A stretch of DNA of 64,000 nt from Streptomyces lateritius (GCF_014649715.1 NZ_BMTO01000010.1:50998-114997); one strand, 5' to 3'; positions 41,320 to 50,014 are shown, numbered from the stretch's first letter. Notes: a model not told the origin generated them from the letters alone. Program-made: numbers and translations.

Positions 41320-42729
41320 GTGCTTCGTGTCGCTGTCGTCGGTTCCGGGCCCAGCGGGGTCTACACCGCCCAGTCGCTGGTCCAGCAGTCGCTCGTGCCC
41401 GGGGTGCGGGTCGACGTCCTGGACCGGCTGCCGTGCCCGTACGGACTGGTCCGTTACGGGGTCGCCCCGGACCACGAGAAGATCAAGTCGCTGCAGCAGA
41501 ATCTGCGGGCGGTCCTGGAGGACGAGCGCATCGGCTTCATCGGCAACGTCGAGGTCGGTGCGGGGGGCTTGACCCCGGCCCGCCTCCTGGAGCTCTACCA
41601 CGCCGTCGTGTACTGCGTGGGTGCCGCGCGGGACCGCCGGCTCGGGGTGCCGGGCGAGGATCTCGCCGGCAGCTTCTCGGCGACCGACTTCGTCTCCTGG
41701 TACAGCGCGCACCCCGACGCCGCGGGCAACGGCTTCGGCGTCGGCCTCGGCGGCCGCTCGGCGGTCGTGATCGGGGTCGGCAACGTGGCGGTGGACGTCA
41801 CCCGGATCCTGGCCAGGGGCGCGGACGAACTGCGGCCGACGGACGTGCCGCACCCGGCTCTCACGGCGCTGGAGTCCAGCCGGATCCGCACGGTGCACAT
41901 GGTGGGGCGGCGCGGCCCGGGCCAGGCCAAGTTCACGACGAAGGAGCTGCGGGAGCTGGGCGGGCTGCCGGGCGCCCGGGTGCGGGTGGAGCCGGCCGAT
42001 CTGGCCCTCGACCCGGCGTTCGCCGACCCTTCGGGGCTTCCGGCCGTGAACCGGCGGAACCTGGAGGTCGTGCGGGCCTGGGCGGCGGACGGCGACGCAG
42101 ACCTCTCAGGCGACGCGGACGACGCAGACGGCCTGAACGGGTCCGAGGCGGCGCGCAGCATCCGGCTGCGGTTCTTCCTGCGTCCGGCGGAGATCCTCGG
42201 CGAGGACGGCCGGGTCGCCGCGGTCCGCTTCGAGCGGACGGAGCCGGACGGTGCGGGGGGCGTGCGGGGGACGGGACGGTACGAGGAGATCGAGGCCCAA
42301 CTCGTCCTGCGGGCGGTCGGCTACAAGGGGGTTGCGCTGCCCGGGCTGCCCTTCGACGAGGCGACCGGGACGGTCCCCAACGCGGCGGGCCGCGTCCTGC
42401 GGGACGGCGCTCCGGCCTTGGGCGAGTACGTCGCCGGCTGGATCAAGCGCGGGCCCACGGGCGTCATCGGGACGAACCGGCCGTGCGCCAAGGAGACGGT
42501 GACCTCCCTGCTCTCCGACGCGGCGGAACTGGCCGGGCGTACGGTCGCGGCCGACCCGCAGGCCGCGCTGCGCGACCTCGGCCTGGAGCCGGTCGCCTGG
42601 CCCGGCTGGCTCTCCATCGAGCGCGCGGAGGCCGCGCTGGGCCGTTCGCTGGGGCGGGGCCCGGTGAAGATCCCGGACTGGGCGGGGCTGCGGGCGGCAT
42701 CGAGGGACGGCGGGGCGCAGGGGGCGTAG
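41320..42729 (+). CDS. Ferredoxin--NADP reductase, adrenodoxin-reductase type (FprA-like)
   Basis: 469 residues, GTG 41320 with GGAAGGAG. The FAD motif VAVVGSGPSGVYTAQSL is at the N-terminus; LPCPYGLVRYGVAPDHEKIKS is the hallmark of the adrenodoxin reductase/FprA group. The NADP site is VVIGVGNVAVDVTRIL, and GWIKRGPTGVIGTNRPCAKE near the C-terminus is the conserved flavin-contacting region. It moves electrons between NADPH and ferredoxins, commonly to supply cytochromes P450. No ferredoxin or P450 gene is adjacent. A negatively charged insertion DGDADLSGDADDADG at about residue 260 is unusual for the family. About 40 bp beyond the stop, GCACGAAACGG-type short repeats occur (42766-42800). Confidence 0.94.
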   Translation: MLRVAVVGSGPSGVYTAQSLVQQSLVPGVRVDVLDRLPCPYGLVRYGVAPDHEKIKSLQQNLRAVLEDERIGFIGNVEVGAGGLTPARLLELYHAVVYCVGAARDRRLGVPGEDLAGSFSATDFVSWYSAHPDAAGNGFGVGLGGRSAVVIGVGNVAVDVTRILARGADELRPTDVPHPALTALESSRIRTVHMVGRRGPGQAKFTTKELRELGGLPGARVRVEPADLALDPAFADPSGLPAVNRRNLEVVRAWAADGDADLSGDADDADGLNGSEAARSIRLRFFLRPAEILGEDGRVAAVRFERTEPDGAGGVRGTGRYEEIEAQLVLRAVGYKGVALPGLPFDEATGTVPNAAGRVLRDGAPALGEYVAGWIKRGPTGVIGTNRPCAKETVTSLLSDAAELAGRTVAADPQAALRDLGLEPVAWPGWLSIERAEAALGRSLGRGPVKIPDWAGLRAASRDGGAQGA

Positions 42730-42846
42730 GGGGCGCGGCGGAGGCCGGGGCGCTTCCGGGAGCGCGGAAACGGCATGCACGAAACGGCCTGCACGAAACG
42801 GGGCGTACGGCTCAAGGCGTGACCCAGGTGCCCATGAAGCAGTGCG

Positions 42847-43206
42847 TCAGAGCGTGTCCGGGTTCCCCAGGCGGCGCGCCTGGGCGGTTGCCGCGTCGAG
42901 GACGCTGTCGAGGAGGCCCGGGAACAGGACGTCCAGGTCCTCCCGGCGCAAGGCGTTCAGTTTGGCCGTGCCCCGGTAGATCTGCTGGATGACGCCGCTC
43001 TCGCGCAGCACCCGGAAGTGGTGCGTCGTCGTCGACTTGGTCACCGGAAGGTCGAAGAAGGAGCAGCTCAGCTCGGTGTCCGCGCGGGCCATCTCGCTCA
43101 CGATCCGCAGTCGGACCGCGTCCGACAGCGCGTGCAGCACCCCTTCCAGGCGGATCTCCTCCCGCGCCGGGTGGTCCAGGACCCGAGGGTTGGTCGCGGT
43201 CGTCAC
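42847..43206 (-). CDS. ArsR-type winged-helix regulator
   Basis: 119 residues from GTG 43206. ALSDAVRLRIVSEMARADTE and FDLPVTKSTTTHHFRVLRES form the ArsR helix-turn-helix and recognition helix; GVIQQIYRGTAKLNALR is the wing. A single cysteine (Cys in ELSCSFFD) stands near the start of the recognition region, where metal- or redox-sensing members place theirs. It is divergent from an old-yellow-enzyme reductase; two palindromes between the genes flank that gene's promoter, so it probably represses the reductase in response to an electrophile or oxidant. Confidence 0.92.
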   Translation of the reverse strand: MTTATNPRVLDHPAREEIRLEGVLHALSDAVRLRIVSEMARADTELSCSFFDLPVTKSTTTHHFRVLRESGVIQQIYRGTAKLNALRREDLDVLFPGLLDSVLDAATAQARRLGNPDTL

Positions 43207-43244
43207 AGCGGCGGCTCCACTTCATCCGGGGTATCCGCCCATTG

Positions 43245-43294
43245 TACGAGAGATCTCGTAGTTTGACAGATGGCGTACTACGATGAGTATCGTA
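43245..43294 (+). promoter_or_regulatory. ArsR-type operators around the reductase promoter
   Basis: TACGAGAGATCTCGTA (43245-43260, 7-2-7 palindrome) and TACGATGAGTATCGTA (43279-43294, 6-4-6) share half-sites TACGA/TCGTA. Between them lies a perfect -35 TTGACA (43263-43268); a -10 such as TATCGT (43288-43293) falls inside the second palindrome. Confidence 0.78.
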
Positions 43295-43331
43295 CGAGCG
43301 TCCACCGAGGCATCCCGAAACGGAGTCCGTC

Positions 43332-44417
43332 ATGAGCGTCGCCCTGTTCGAGCCCTACACCCTGCGGTCGCTGACCATCCCGAACCGTGTGTGGATGGCA
43401 CCCATGGACCAGTACTCGGCAGAGGTGTCCGGCCCGAACGCGGGCGCCGCCAACGACTGGCACTTCGCCCACTACGCCTCCCGCGCCACCGGCGGAACCG
43501 GCCTCATCCTCGTCGAGGCGACCGCCGTCTCCGCCGACGGCCGGATCAGCCCGGCCGACCTCGGCATCTGGAACGACACCCAGGTGGAGTCACTCCGCCG
43601 CATCGCCGCGTTCCTGAAGGAGCACGGCACCGTGCCCGGCATCCAGATCGGTCACGCCGGCCGCAAGGCCTCCACCAAGCGCCCCTGGGAGGGCCGAGGT
43701 CCGGTCACGGCCGACCATCAGGGCTGGCAGCCGGTCGGGCCGAGCCCCGTCCCGTTCGCCGAGGGCCACCCCGTCCCGACCGAGCTGACGACCGAGGCGA
43801 TCCAGGAGATCGTCGGGCAGTTCGCCGACGCCGCGCGCCGCGCCCTCGCGGCCGGCTTCGAGGTGATCGAGGTGCACGGCGCCCACGGCTACCTCATCAG
43901 CTCGTTCCTCTCCCCGCACGCCAACCACCGCGCCGACGCGTACGGCGGTTCCTTCGAGAACCGCACCCGCCTGGCCCTCGAAGTCGTGGACGCCGTGCGG
44001 GCGGTGTGGCCGGAGGACCTGCCCGTCTTCTTCAAGATCTCGGCCACCGACTGGCTGGGCGATCAGGGCTGGACCCCGGACGAGACCGTCCGCTTCGCCG
44101 CCCTGCTGCGGGAGCACGGGGTCGACCTTCTCGACGTGTCCAGCGGCGGCAACGGAGGCCCGGCCGAGATTCCGGTCGGCCCCGGCTACCAGGTGCCCTT
44201 CGCGGCCCGGGTGAAGGCCGAGACCGGCCTGCCGGTCGCGGCCCTCGGGCTGATCACGGAGAGCCAGCAGGCGGAGAAGATCCTCGCCAACGGGGAGGCG
44301 GACGCCGTCCTGCTCGGGCGGGAGCTCCTCCGGGACGCCTCCTGGGCCCGTCGGGCCGCGCGCGAGCTGGGTGCCGAGGCGCCCCACGCCCCGAGCCCGT
44401 ACGCCTGGGCGATCTGA
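43332..44417 (+). CDS. NADH:flavin oxidoreductase, old yellow enzyme family
   Basis: 361 residues, ATG 43332. The FMN TIM barrel shows LFEPYTLRSLTIPNRVWMAP, LILVEATAVSADGRISP, IQIGHAGRKAS, the active-site pair in EVIEVHGAHGYLISSFLSP and NHRADAYGGSFENR, and ALGLITESQQAEKIL near the end. This is the YqjM-like bacterial branch, which reduces activated C=C bonds of enones and nitro compounds. The usual active-site Cys of YqjM (MCMY) is replaced: here the motif reads VWMAPMDQY. It is controlled by the divergent ArsR gene through palindromes overlapping its promoter. Confidence 0.94.
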   Translation: MSVALFEPYTLRSLTIPNRVWMAPMDQYSAEVSGPNAGAANDWHFAHYASRATGGTGLILVEATAVSADGRISPADLGIWNDTQVESLRRIAAFLKEHGTVPGIQIGHAGRKASTKRPWEGRGPVTADHQGWQPVGPSPVPFAEGHPVPTELTTEAIQEIVGQFADAARRALAAGFEVIEVHGAHGYLISSFLSPHANHRADAYGGSFENRTRLALEVVDAVRAVWPEDLPVFFKISATDWLGDQGWTPDETVRFAALLREHGVDLLDVSSGGNGGPAEIPVGPGYQVPFAARVKAETGLPVAALGLITESQQAEKILANGEADAVLLGRELLRDASWARRAARELGAEAPHAPSPYAWAI

Positions 44418-44433
44418 CCGCTCGCCCCTTCCT

Positions 44434-44493
44434 CCACCGCTCGCCTTCGTCGCCCTTCCACCGCTCGCCTCCATCGCCCCTCCGCCGCTCCCC
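44434..44493. repeat. 24-bp tandem repeat, about 2.5 units
   Basis: CCACCGCTCGCCTTCGTCGC (44434) recurs 24 bp later as CCACCGCTCGCCTCCATCGC (44458), and a third partial unit starts at 44482. It lies between the reductase stop and the Asp-box gene; no function is evident. Confidence 0.65.
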
Positions 44494-44610
44494 GGGCCGG
44501 ATGCCGAACACGCCTCCGACCTGGGGAGAGGCATGTTCTGGGGGCCATTGTCAGTGGTCGGGTGCAGACTGGCCCGTATCCGCGACAACGGCGTCCTGGA
44601 GGTGTCGGCC

Positions 44611-45696
44611 ATGCCCGACGTAGTACTGACCGTAGGCACCCGCAAGGGTCTGTTCATCGGCCGCAGGCGCAACGGCCGGTGGGAGTTCGGCGAGCCCCAC
44701 TTCAACGCGCAGGCCGTCTATTCGATCGGCATCGACACCCGCCGCGCCACCCCGCGGCTCCTCGTGGGTGGGGTCAGCGAGCACTGGGGGCCCTCGGTGT
44801 TCCACTCCGACGACCTCGGCACGAGCTGGACCGAGCCGCCGAAACCCGCGGTCAGATTCCCGCAGGGCACCGGCGCTTCGCTGGAGCGGGTCTGGCAGCT
44901 GCACCCGGCGCCCGCGCACTCCCCCGACGTCGTCTACGCGGGAACGGAGCCCGCCGCTCTGTTCAGATCCGAGGACGGCGGCGTCTCCTTCGAGCTGGTG
45001 CGGCCGCTGTGGGAGCACCCGACCCGCTCCCGGTGGGAGCCGGGCGGCGGCGGCGAGGCCGTGCACACGATCGTGACCGACCGGCGTGATCCGGACGCGG
45101 TGACGGTGGCGGTGTCGGCGGCCGGTGTGTTCCGCACCAAGGACGGCGGGCAGAGCTGGGCCCCGTCCAACCGGGGCGTGTCCGCGGTCTTCCTGCCCGA
45201 CCCGGACCCTGAGTTCGGCCAGTGCGTGCACAAGATCGCGCAGGACGCCGGCGACCTGGACCGGCTGTATCTGCAGAACCACTGGGGGGTGTTCCGCAGC
45301 GACGACGCGGGGGCGAAGTGGACCGACATCGGGTCCGGGCTCCCGTCCGACTTCGGCTTCGCCGTCGTCGCCCATCCCCATCGGGCCGACGTGGCCTACG
45401 TCTTCCCCATCAACGCCGACACCGACCGGGTGCCCGCGGAGAGGCGCTGCCGTGTCTACCGCACGACCGACGCCGGGGAGAGCTGGGAGCCGCTCACGGC
45501 CGGGCTGCCGGAGGGCGACCACTACGGCACGGTGCTCCGGGACGCGATGTGCGTGGACGGCTCCGACCCGACGGGCGTCTACTTCGGCAACCGCAACGGT
45601 GAGGTGTACGCGAGCGCGGACGACGGCGACAGCTGGCAGCTCCTCGCCCAGCACCTGCCGGACGTCCTCTGCGTCCGCGCGGCGGTGATCGACTAG
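44611..45696 (+). CDS. Asp-box (BNR/sialidase-type) beta-propeller protein
   Basis: 361 residues, ATG 44611 with GGAGG eight bases before. Six Asp-box turns are regularly spaced: SDDLGTSW, SEDGGVSF, TKDGGQSW, SDDAGAKW, TTDAGESW and SADDGDSW, giving a six- or seven-bladed propeller. There is no signal peptide and no arginine triad of true sialidases, so it is likely a cytosolic propeller of unknown ligand, often labelled 'WD40/YVTN/BNR-like repeat' or 'exo-alpha-sialidase' in error. The open frame begins far upstream, but codons before 44611 cover a tandem repeat. Confidence 0.9.
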   Translation: MPDVVLTVGTRKGLFIGRRRNGRWEFGEPHFNAQAVYSIGIDTRRATPRLLVGGVSEHWGPSVFHSDDLGTSWTEPPKPAVRFPQGTGASLERVWQLHPAPAHSPDVVYAGTEPAALFRSEDGGVSFELVRPLWEHPTRSRWEPGGGGEAVHTIVTDRRDPDAVTVAVSAAGVFRTKDGGQSWAPSNRGVSAVFLPDPDPEFGQCVHKIAQDAGDLDRLYLQNHWGVFRSDDAGAKWTDIGSGLPSDFGFAVVAHPHRADVAYVFPINADTDRVPAERRCRVYRTTDAGESWEPLTAGLPEGDHYGTVLRDAMCVDGSDPTGVYFGNRNGEVYASADDGDSWQLLAQHLPDVLCVRAAVID

Positions 45697-45707
45697 GGCC
45701 TGTTGCA

Positions 45708-45732
45708 GGGCGCCGACCCGCGGCCGGCGCCC
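45708..45732 (+). terminator. Hairpin after Asp-box gene
   Basis: GGGCGCC and GGCGCCC form a 7-bp stem with an 11-base loop, followed by CCTTTGG, 12 bases after the stop. Confidence 0.5.
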
Positions 45733-45998
45733 CTTTGGCGTGCAGGGTGCTCGTTCAGGACGGTGCGGAGCCAAACATCGCGGCGGAGGCCCCGCGGTTC
45801 GGCGCCGAAGCCGCGGCTGATCGAGCGGTACGACCAGCCGCCCGCGCCGGCATGCACGAACTCCACAGCCGTCGCCACAGGGCGCCCAGCCGGCCCGCGG
45901 AGCGCTGTCCGGCCTCAAGCCACCCCACGTCGCCCTCGCGATCGGGAACAGCGCCTTCGAAGTGCTCGCGGCACCGCCGCATGCTTGGGGAGGTGGAG
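45733..45998. other. Unassigned region between convergent genes
   Basis: No gene I can support. On the minus strand a 61-codon frame (45693-45878) contains AVEFVHAGAGGWSYRSISRG, which looks vaguely like a helix-turn-helix fragment and could be a remnant of a mobile element or regulator. It marks the left edge of the accessory-looking block. Confidence 0.3.
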
Positions 45999-47822
45999 CT
46001 ACAGAAGAAGCTGTCCCGTGGGGAGGTTGCCATCGGCGATCGGTCTGCGCGGGGCGTAATAGGGGCTGGTGCCGGTCCCGGCGTAGAACCACAGCGCGCC
46101 TGCGGTGTCGCGTCCGACGACGTCAGGCTTGTCATCGCCGTTGATGTCGCCGGGGGCGGTAAGCGTGTTGTAGACGTTCCACTTGTCGCCGATGTCGGCG
46201 CGCTGGATGTAGTAGCCGGGGGTTCCGGTACCCCTGTAGAGGAACAGGTTGCCTGTGGCATCGATGCCGAGAAGGTCGGGCTTGTTGTCACCGGTGAAGT
46301 CGCCGGGAGCGATGAGGATGCTGTAGATGTCCCAGTTGGTACCGATTTGTTCACGCGAAGGATAGTCGGTACCGACCCCCTTGTAGAGCCAGAGAACGCC
46401 GTTGTTGTCGCGCCCGATCAGATCCGGCGTGGAGTTTGCGTCGCCGTCGAAGTTGCCCGGGGCGAGTAGAAGGTTGAGGCCGGTGAAACCCTTGCCGAGA
46501 TCATCACGGTTGCCTCCGGAATACGTCCCGTCCACCGCGCGCCGGTAGCGCCAAAGGGCTCCCTCGGTGTCGATGGCCATGAGATTCGAACCCTGGCGTG
46601 CGACGAGCTGGATCCCGTTCCAGCCGACACCCACTCTGCACTCCTTGCCGAGGGTGAAGTCCGTGGTTCCGGGGGCCTCGGCGGACTGGAGCGCGTGGCT
46701 GAACAAGACACCCTTGGCGCCTCGTCGCAGCACCGAGCTGTCGGTCACGTCCGAGGGCCCGCAGATCCACTCGGCCGCTCCCCGGACGGGCACGTGGTCA
46801 GACACCCACTTGCCGGCATGGGGGTTCGGAACGTCGGGGAGTGCGTCACCGACGGCATTGCGGAAGAACTTCGAGCTGAAGAAGACGTAGTCGATCTTCT
46901 TCTGCTCGGACGCGGGCTTCCCCTTGGCGAGGAACGTGATCTCTCCTCGCCGGCAGCGCAGGGTGCTGGACGGGCAGTCGCCGGCGCCGGGCAGGTGGCC
47001 GTTGAAGTAGTCGGCGTCGGTCTCGTCGGCCTCGATGAACCCACCTGCCGCGTTCTCGCCGAGGGCCGGCTCGTACAGGTGGCTCATCACCGTCGTCCAG
47101 GGCGAGGTGTTGAAGTCGCCGGCGAGGATCACGGGCGTCCCCTCGTCCTCCCACAGCCTGGCCTGCCGGGCGAGCAGGGCGGCTTCTTCGTCCATCACGT
47201 ACTTGCCCAGGCTCCCAGGTGTTCCCCAGTAGAGATGGACGGAGCACGCCCATGTGGATCCACTGCTGGTGAGGGTCTTCAAGCACGGGACCCGGATGTC
47301 CTCGGTCACCAACTTTGCCGGGTCGGTGATGCCCAGCTGTGCGTTGATCGCCTCGGCAGTGTCCAGCTCGATGACGGTGCGTTCGGACTCAGCGCCTCGG
47401 ACGAAGACGGCCATGCCGTAATCCCTGTTGGCGGGGTTGCCGGCATTCGTCGGGTCTGTACACAGACCCGTCTTGGTCTGCGCCGTGGACACGTAGTGCC
47501 CGGCAAAGGTCGACCCGAGCCGCGCTTGCAGCTGGTCGAACTGGTACTTGCAGACCTCGACGAGAGAAACGTAATCGGCGCCCCAGCCCGTGACCGAAGT
47601 CTCGTCCATGATCTTCTGGTATCGCACGTCGTTGGCTTCTTCGGACGGGTCGCAGCCGTAGGTTCCCCCGCTGCCGCACAGGTTGTACGTCACGACTCTG
47701 ACCTGCGGGGCTGCGGAGGGACCCACCACGTCCGCCTGCGCCTGAGGGGCCGTCAGCATCAACGCGGTCAGCACGACGGCAAGGGAGGCCGTCAAGGTCC
47801 GCAAACATCTGAATCTTTGCAT
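45999..47822 (-). CDS. Secreted endonuclease/exonuclease/phosphatase-fold protein with FG-GAP-like repeats
   Basis: 607 residues. A signal peptide covers the first ~33 residues (TLTASLAVVLTALMLTAPQA, cleavage after QAQA). Residues ~40-385 are a DNase I-like domain: VVTYNLCG, SLVEVCKYQ (catalytic Glu), LAGDFNTSPWT, IDYVFFSSKF and the final SDHVPVRG. Residues ~400-600 hold about four repeats of the FG-GAP/VCBS or tachylectin-like type: PGNFDGDANSTPDLIGRD, PGDFTGDNKPDLLGID, PGDINGDDKPDVVGRD, each followed by LW/LFLY. It is therefore an extracellular phosphoesterase with a binding propeller. Third-position GC is visibly lower than in neighbouring genes, suggesting transfer. ATG 47822 has only a weak GGGGC upstream. 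Confidence 0.88.
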   Translation of the reverse strand: MQRFRCLRTLTASLAVVLTALMLTAPQAQADVVGPSAAPQVRVVTYNLCGSGGTYGCDPSEEANDVRYQKIMDETSVTGWGADYVSLVEVCKYQFDQLQARLGSTFAGHYVSTAQTKTGLCTDPTNAGNPANRDYGMAVFVRGAESERTVIELDTAEAINAQLGITDPAKLVTEDIRVPCLKTLTSSGSTWACSVHLYWGTPGSLGKYVMDEEAALLARQARLWEDEGTPVILAGDFNTSPWTTVMSHLYEPALGENAAGGFIEADETDADYFNGHLPGAGDCPSSTLRCRRGEITFLAKGKPASEQKKIDYVFFSSKFFRNAVGDALPDVPNPHAGKWVSDHVPVRGAAEWICGPSDVTDSSVLRRGAKGVLFSHALQSAEAPGTTDFTLGKECRVGVGWNGIQLVARQGSNLMAIDTEGALWRYRRAVDGTYSGGNRDDLGKGFTGLNLLLAPGNFDGDANSTPDLIGRDNNGVLWLYKGVGTDYPSREQIGTNWDIYSILIAPGDFTGDNKPDLLGIDATGNLFLYRGTGTPGYYIQRADIGDKWNVYNTLTAPGDINGDDKPDVVGRDTAGALWFYAGTGTSPYYAPRRPIADGNLPTGQLLL

Positions 47823-48150
47823 AGAAGCCCCATGGATTGTGAGTGAAAGATCCACAAAGTACCGGATTTCACGCGCAATCGGGTCCGTACGGCACGCCTG
47901 CCGTCCGCGACGGCGGCCCCAGCGCTCCCGCTTCAACCTCCGAGTCCCGTGCTGGGAGTTGGAGCAGGCGAAACGGGGGCCTGTCCTGAGCCGGGGCCGT
48001 CGGGATGCTCACACCGGGACTGGGCCGGTGATGGCGAGGTCGACGATCGCGCACAGGAACGGGTGGCGAAGGCCGCGCACACGAATGCTGTGGCGCGGCC
48101 GCGGAACATACAGCTCGTCATGGCCCGGCGGTTCCGCTGTCGTCACACGG
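47823..48150. other. Unassigned region upstream of the secreted nuclease-fold gene
   Basis: It should hold the promoter of the minus-strand gene at 47822. A minus-strand frame of 62 codons (47933-48121) beginning MTSCMFRGRATAFVCAAF has no clear ribosome site and ordinary composition; I do not call it. No repeat or RNA gene recognised. Confidence 0.35.
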
Positions 48151-48627
48151 TCAGCGCATGACGGCCGAGAAGGAGTCCAGCTGGACCCAGGTCACGGGGT
48201 TGGACGGCTGCGGGCCGTGGACCTTGATGAGGCCGGCCGTGTTCGCCTCGACGCGAATGGCATTGATGCCCTGGTTGTTGTTCCGGGTGGCGGTGCCACG
48301 GGTCAGCTTGGGCGGGCGGATCGTGCCCGGCAGCGTACCGATCGGGCTCTCGCCGGTGAAGGTACAGGTCAGCAGGCCACGCAGCTGGAGGAACTCGGTA
48401 CCCGCGAGCCGTATGACGCGGGCCTGGAGCGGGGAGCTGGGGTCGGGGGTGACACCGCTGTCCGGGATCGGGACGATGGCGGTCCAGGGGACGACTGTCT
48501 GACAGCCGTCGACGGGGTCCACGGCCCCGGCGGGGGCTGCGGTGACAAGCGGGACGCCGACAGCGGCGACGGGGACGGCGAGCGCCGCGGTGAGCAGGGA
48601 ACGGCGGCTGGTCGAGTGCTGGGTCAT
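48151..48627 (-). CDS. Small secreted protein sharing a module with the adjacent broken gene
   Basis: 158 residues, ATG 48627 with GGAGGATC. The N-terminus is a Tat-like signal, TSRRSLLTAALAVPVAAVG, with cleavage after AGA near residue 38. The mature ~120 residues are strand-rich with two cysteines and end in NPVTWVQLDSFSAVMR. The C-terminal half matches the end of the protein encoded just upstream (48695-50014): RNNNQGINAIRVEAN against RNNNAGRYICRVEAN, and LDSFSAVMR against LDSFSAVWR. I know no function for the module. The gene is 67 bp from that neighbour on the same strand, so the two may be cotranscribed. Confidence 0.8.
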   Translation of the reverse strand: MTQHSTSRRSLLTAALAVPVAAVGVPLVTAAPAGAVDPVDGCQTVVPWTAIVPIPDSGVTPDPSSPLQARVIRLAGTEFLQLRGLLTCTFTGESPIGTLPGTIRPPKLTRGTATRNNNQGINAIRVEANTAGLIKVHGPQPSNPVTWVQLDSFSAVMR

Positions 48628-48694
48628 GCGCGATCCTCCGGGATCGGGAAGAAGTGAACAGCCTCGGGGACCGAGTGCTGCGGACCGGGGTCCG

Positions 48695-50014
48695 TCATCG
48701 CCAGACGGCGGAGAAACTGTCGAGGTCGATCCAGGTGATGGCGTTGTCGGGATACGCGCCGAACACCCACAGCTCGCCACGGATGTTCGCCTCGACGCGG
48801 CAGATGTAGCGCCCCGCGTTGTTGTTGCGCGGCACGTTGTGGCGGACCTGCACCGTCGGACGCAGCCGGTGCGGCAGCGTCGCGATCTGGCTGTCCGCGC
48901 TCAGTCCACGCATGGAGCTGAGGGTGCCGCGGAGCTGGAGGTACGTGGTGCCGGCGAGGGCGATGAGGCGGCCGCGCGGACGCTCGGCACCGGCGGTGAG
49001 CCCGGGAGCGAGGTCGAGTTCCTCCCAGTCGGCGAGGACCTTGACACCGTCGACGGCAGGCTCGGTCGGGTACCAGCAGATGGTGACGTCGCGTTCGCTC
49101 GTCGTGCCGGGGACCGTGTTGCTGAAGCCGAACAGCAGGCGAGGCTCCTGCGTCGCGGGGTCGATCTCGACCGCGAGACCCTCCGGTTCGCGGTGCTGCA
49201 GGCCAGGGGCGCTGGTGACCACCACCGGTTCGGCTCGCACGCCGGTCGACCAGGTGTACGAGGTCAGGAACGTGTAGCCCGGGTACTCGTGGTCCACTAC
49301 GGCGTAAGGAGCCCACTCGTACACGTACAGGATGTCGCCCAGGGTCTGAAAACCCTGGAAGGTGAGCTTCTCGTTCAGCGGCGACTTCGGCGGCGGGACG
49401 ACAGGCGGGGTGTCCAGCTTTTTGGGCATGCTGAGGGTCGCCCCGACCGGCGTCCAGTCGCCCTCGGCGGCCCGGGTCGCGTCGTAGCGGGTGAAGTACC
49501 GCATGTCGCCCTTGACGTGCATGAGGGTCAGCATGTCGGTCGTCGGGTCGTACGACGGGCCGGTGCCCTCGCTGCCTGGCGGCATGAACTTCCGCAGACG
49601 GGCGTCGTCGGCCTTGAGTACGGGCATGTCCAGGTCGAACTTGAAGCGCGTGACGGCCTTGCCGAACGCGATGGGCTTCGCCGGCGGTACGGAGACCTGC
49701 AGCGGGCCGCACTCGGTCCAGAGGTAGGTGTCCGTGCCGACCGGCACGGCGCCCAGGGACAGACCGTGACCGAAGCCGACGAGCTGCATCGTGCCCGTGT
49801 GGGCGCCGGTCCGCCGGTCGATACGGTTGACGATCAAGTTGCCGGAGTCCCGCTCCGCGGTCGACTGGGACTCCAGCTGCAGGACGCAGATATGCCCGTT
49901 GACCGCGTCGGTAGCGATGGCCTGCGGCGCCGGGTTCTACACGAGGTTGACCGTTTGGATCAGCCTGCCGGTCACTCCGGCCAGGTCGATGCCGTTCGCG
50001 TCCGTGTTCGTCAT
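48695..50014 (-). pseudogene. Propeller-like protein gene with in-frame TAG at codon 26
   Basis: ATG 50014 with GGGGAGAG upstream opens MTNTDANGIDLAGVTGRLIQ, continuing TVNLV, then TAG (49937-49939), and the same frame resumes without a break: NPAPQAIATDAVNGHICVLQ and on to the stop at 48695, for 439 codons in all. Later parts look like a helveticin-J or phage-baseplate-type propeller (VGFGHGLSLGAVPVGTDTYL, LYVYEWAPYAVVD) plus a C-terminal module shared with the small secreted protein. A single change of CAG to TAG would explain the stop. Downstream starts lack ribosome sites. Either a recent nonsense mutation, a sequencing error or stop readthrough; I favour a recently broken gene. No signal peptide is visible. 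Confidence 0.75.

Noticed and set aside
45693..45878. 61-codon minus-strand frame resembling a helix-turn-helix fragment
   Set aside because: Too short and too weak to assign; no ribosome site and no flanking inverted repeats that would mark an insertion sequence.
46565..46600. tRNA-like T-loop sequence (GATTCGAACCC)
   Set aside because: It is inside the coding frame of the secreted nuclease-fold protein and no cloverleaf can be formed around it.
47839..48657. Plus-strand frame of about 270 codons opposite the small secreted protein
   Set aside because: Antisense to a gene with a clear Tat-type signal peptide and ribosome site; no domain seen.
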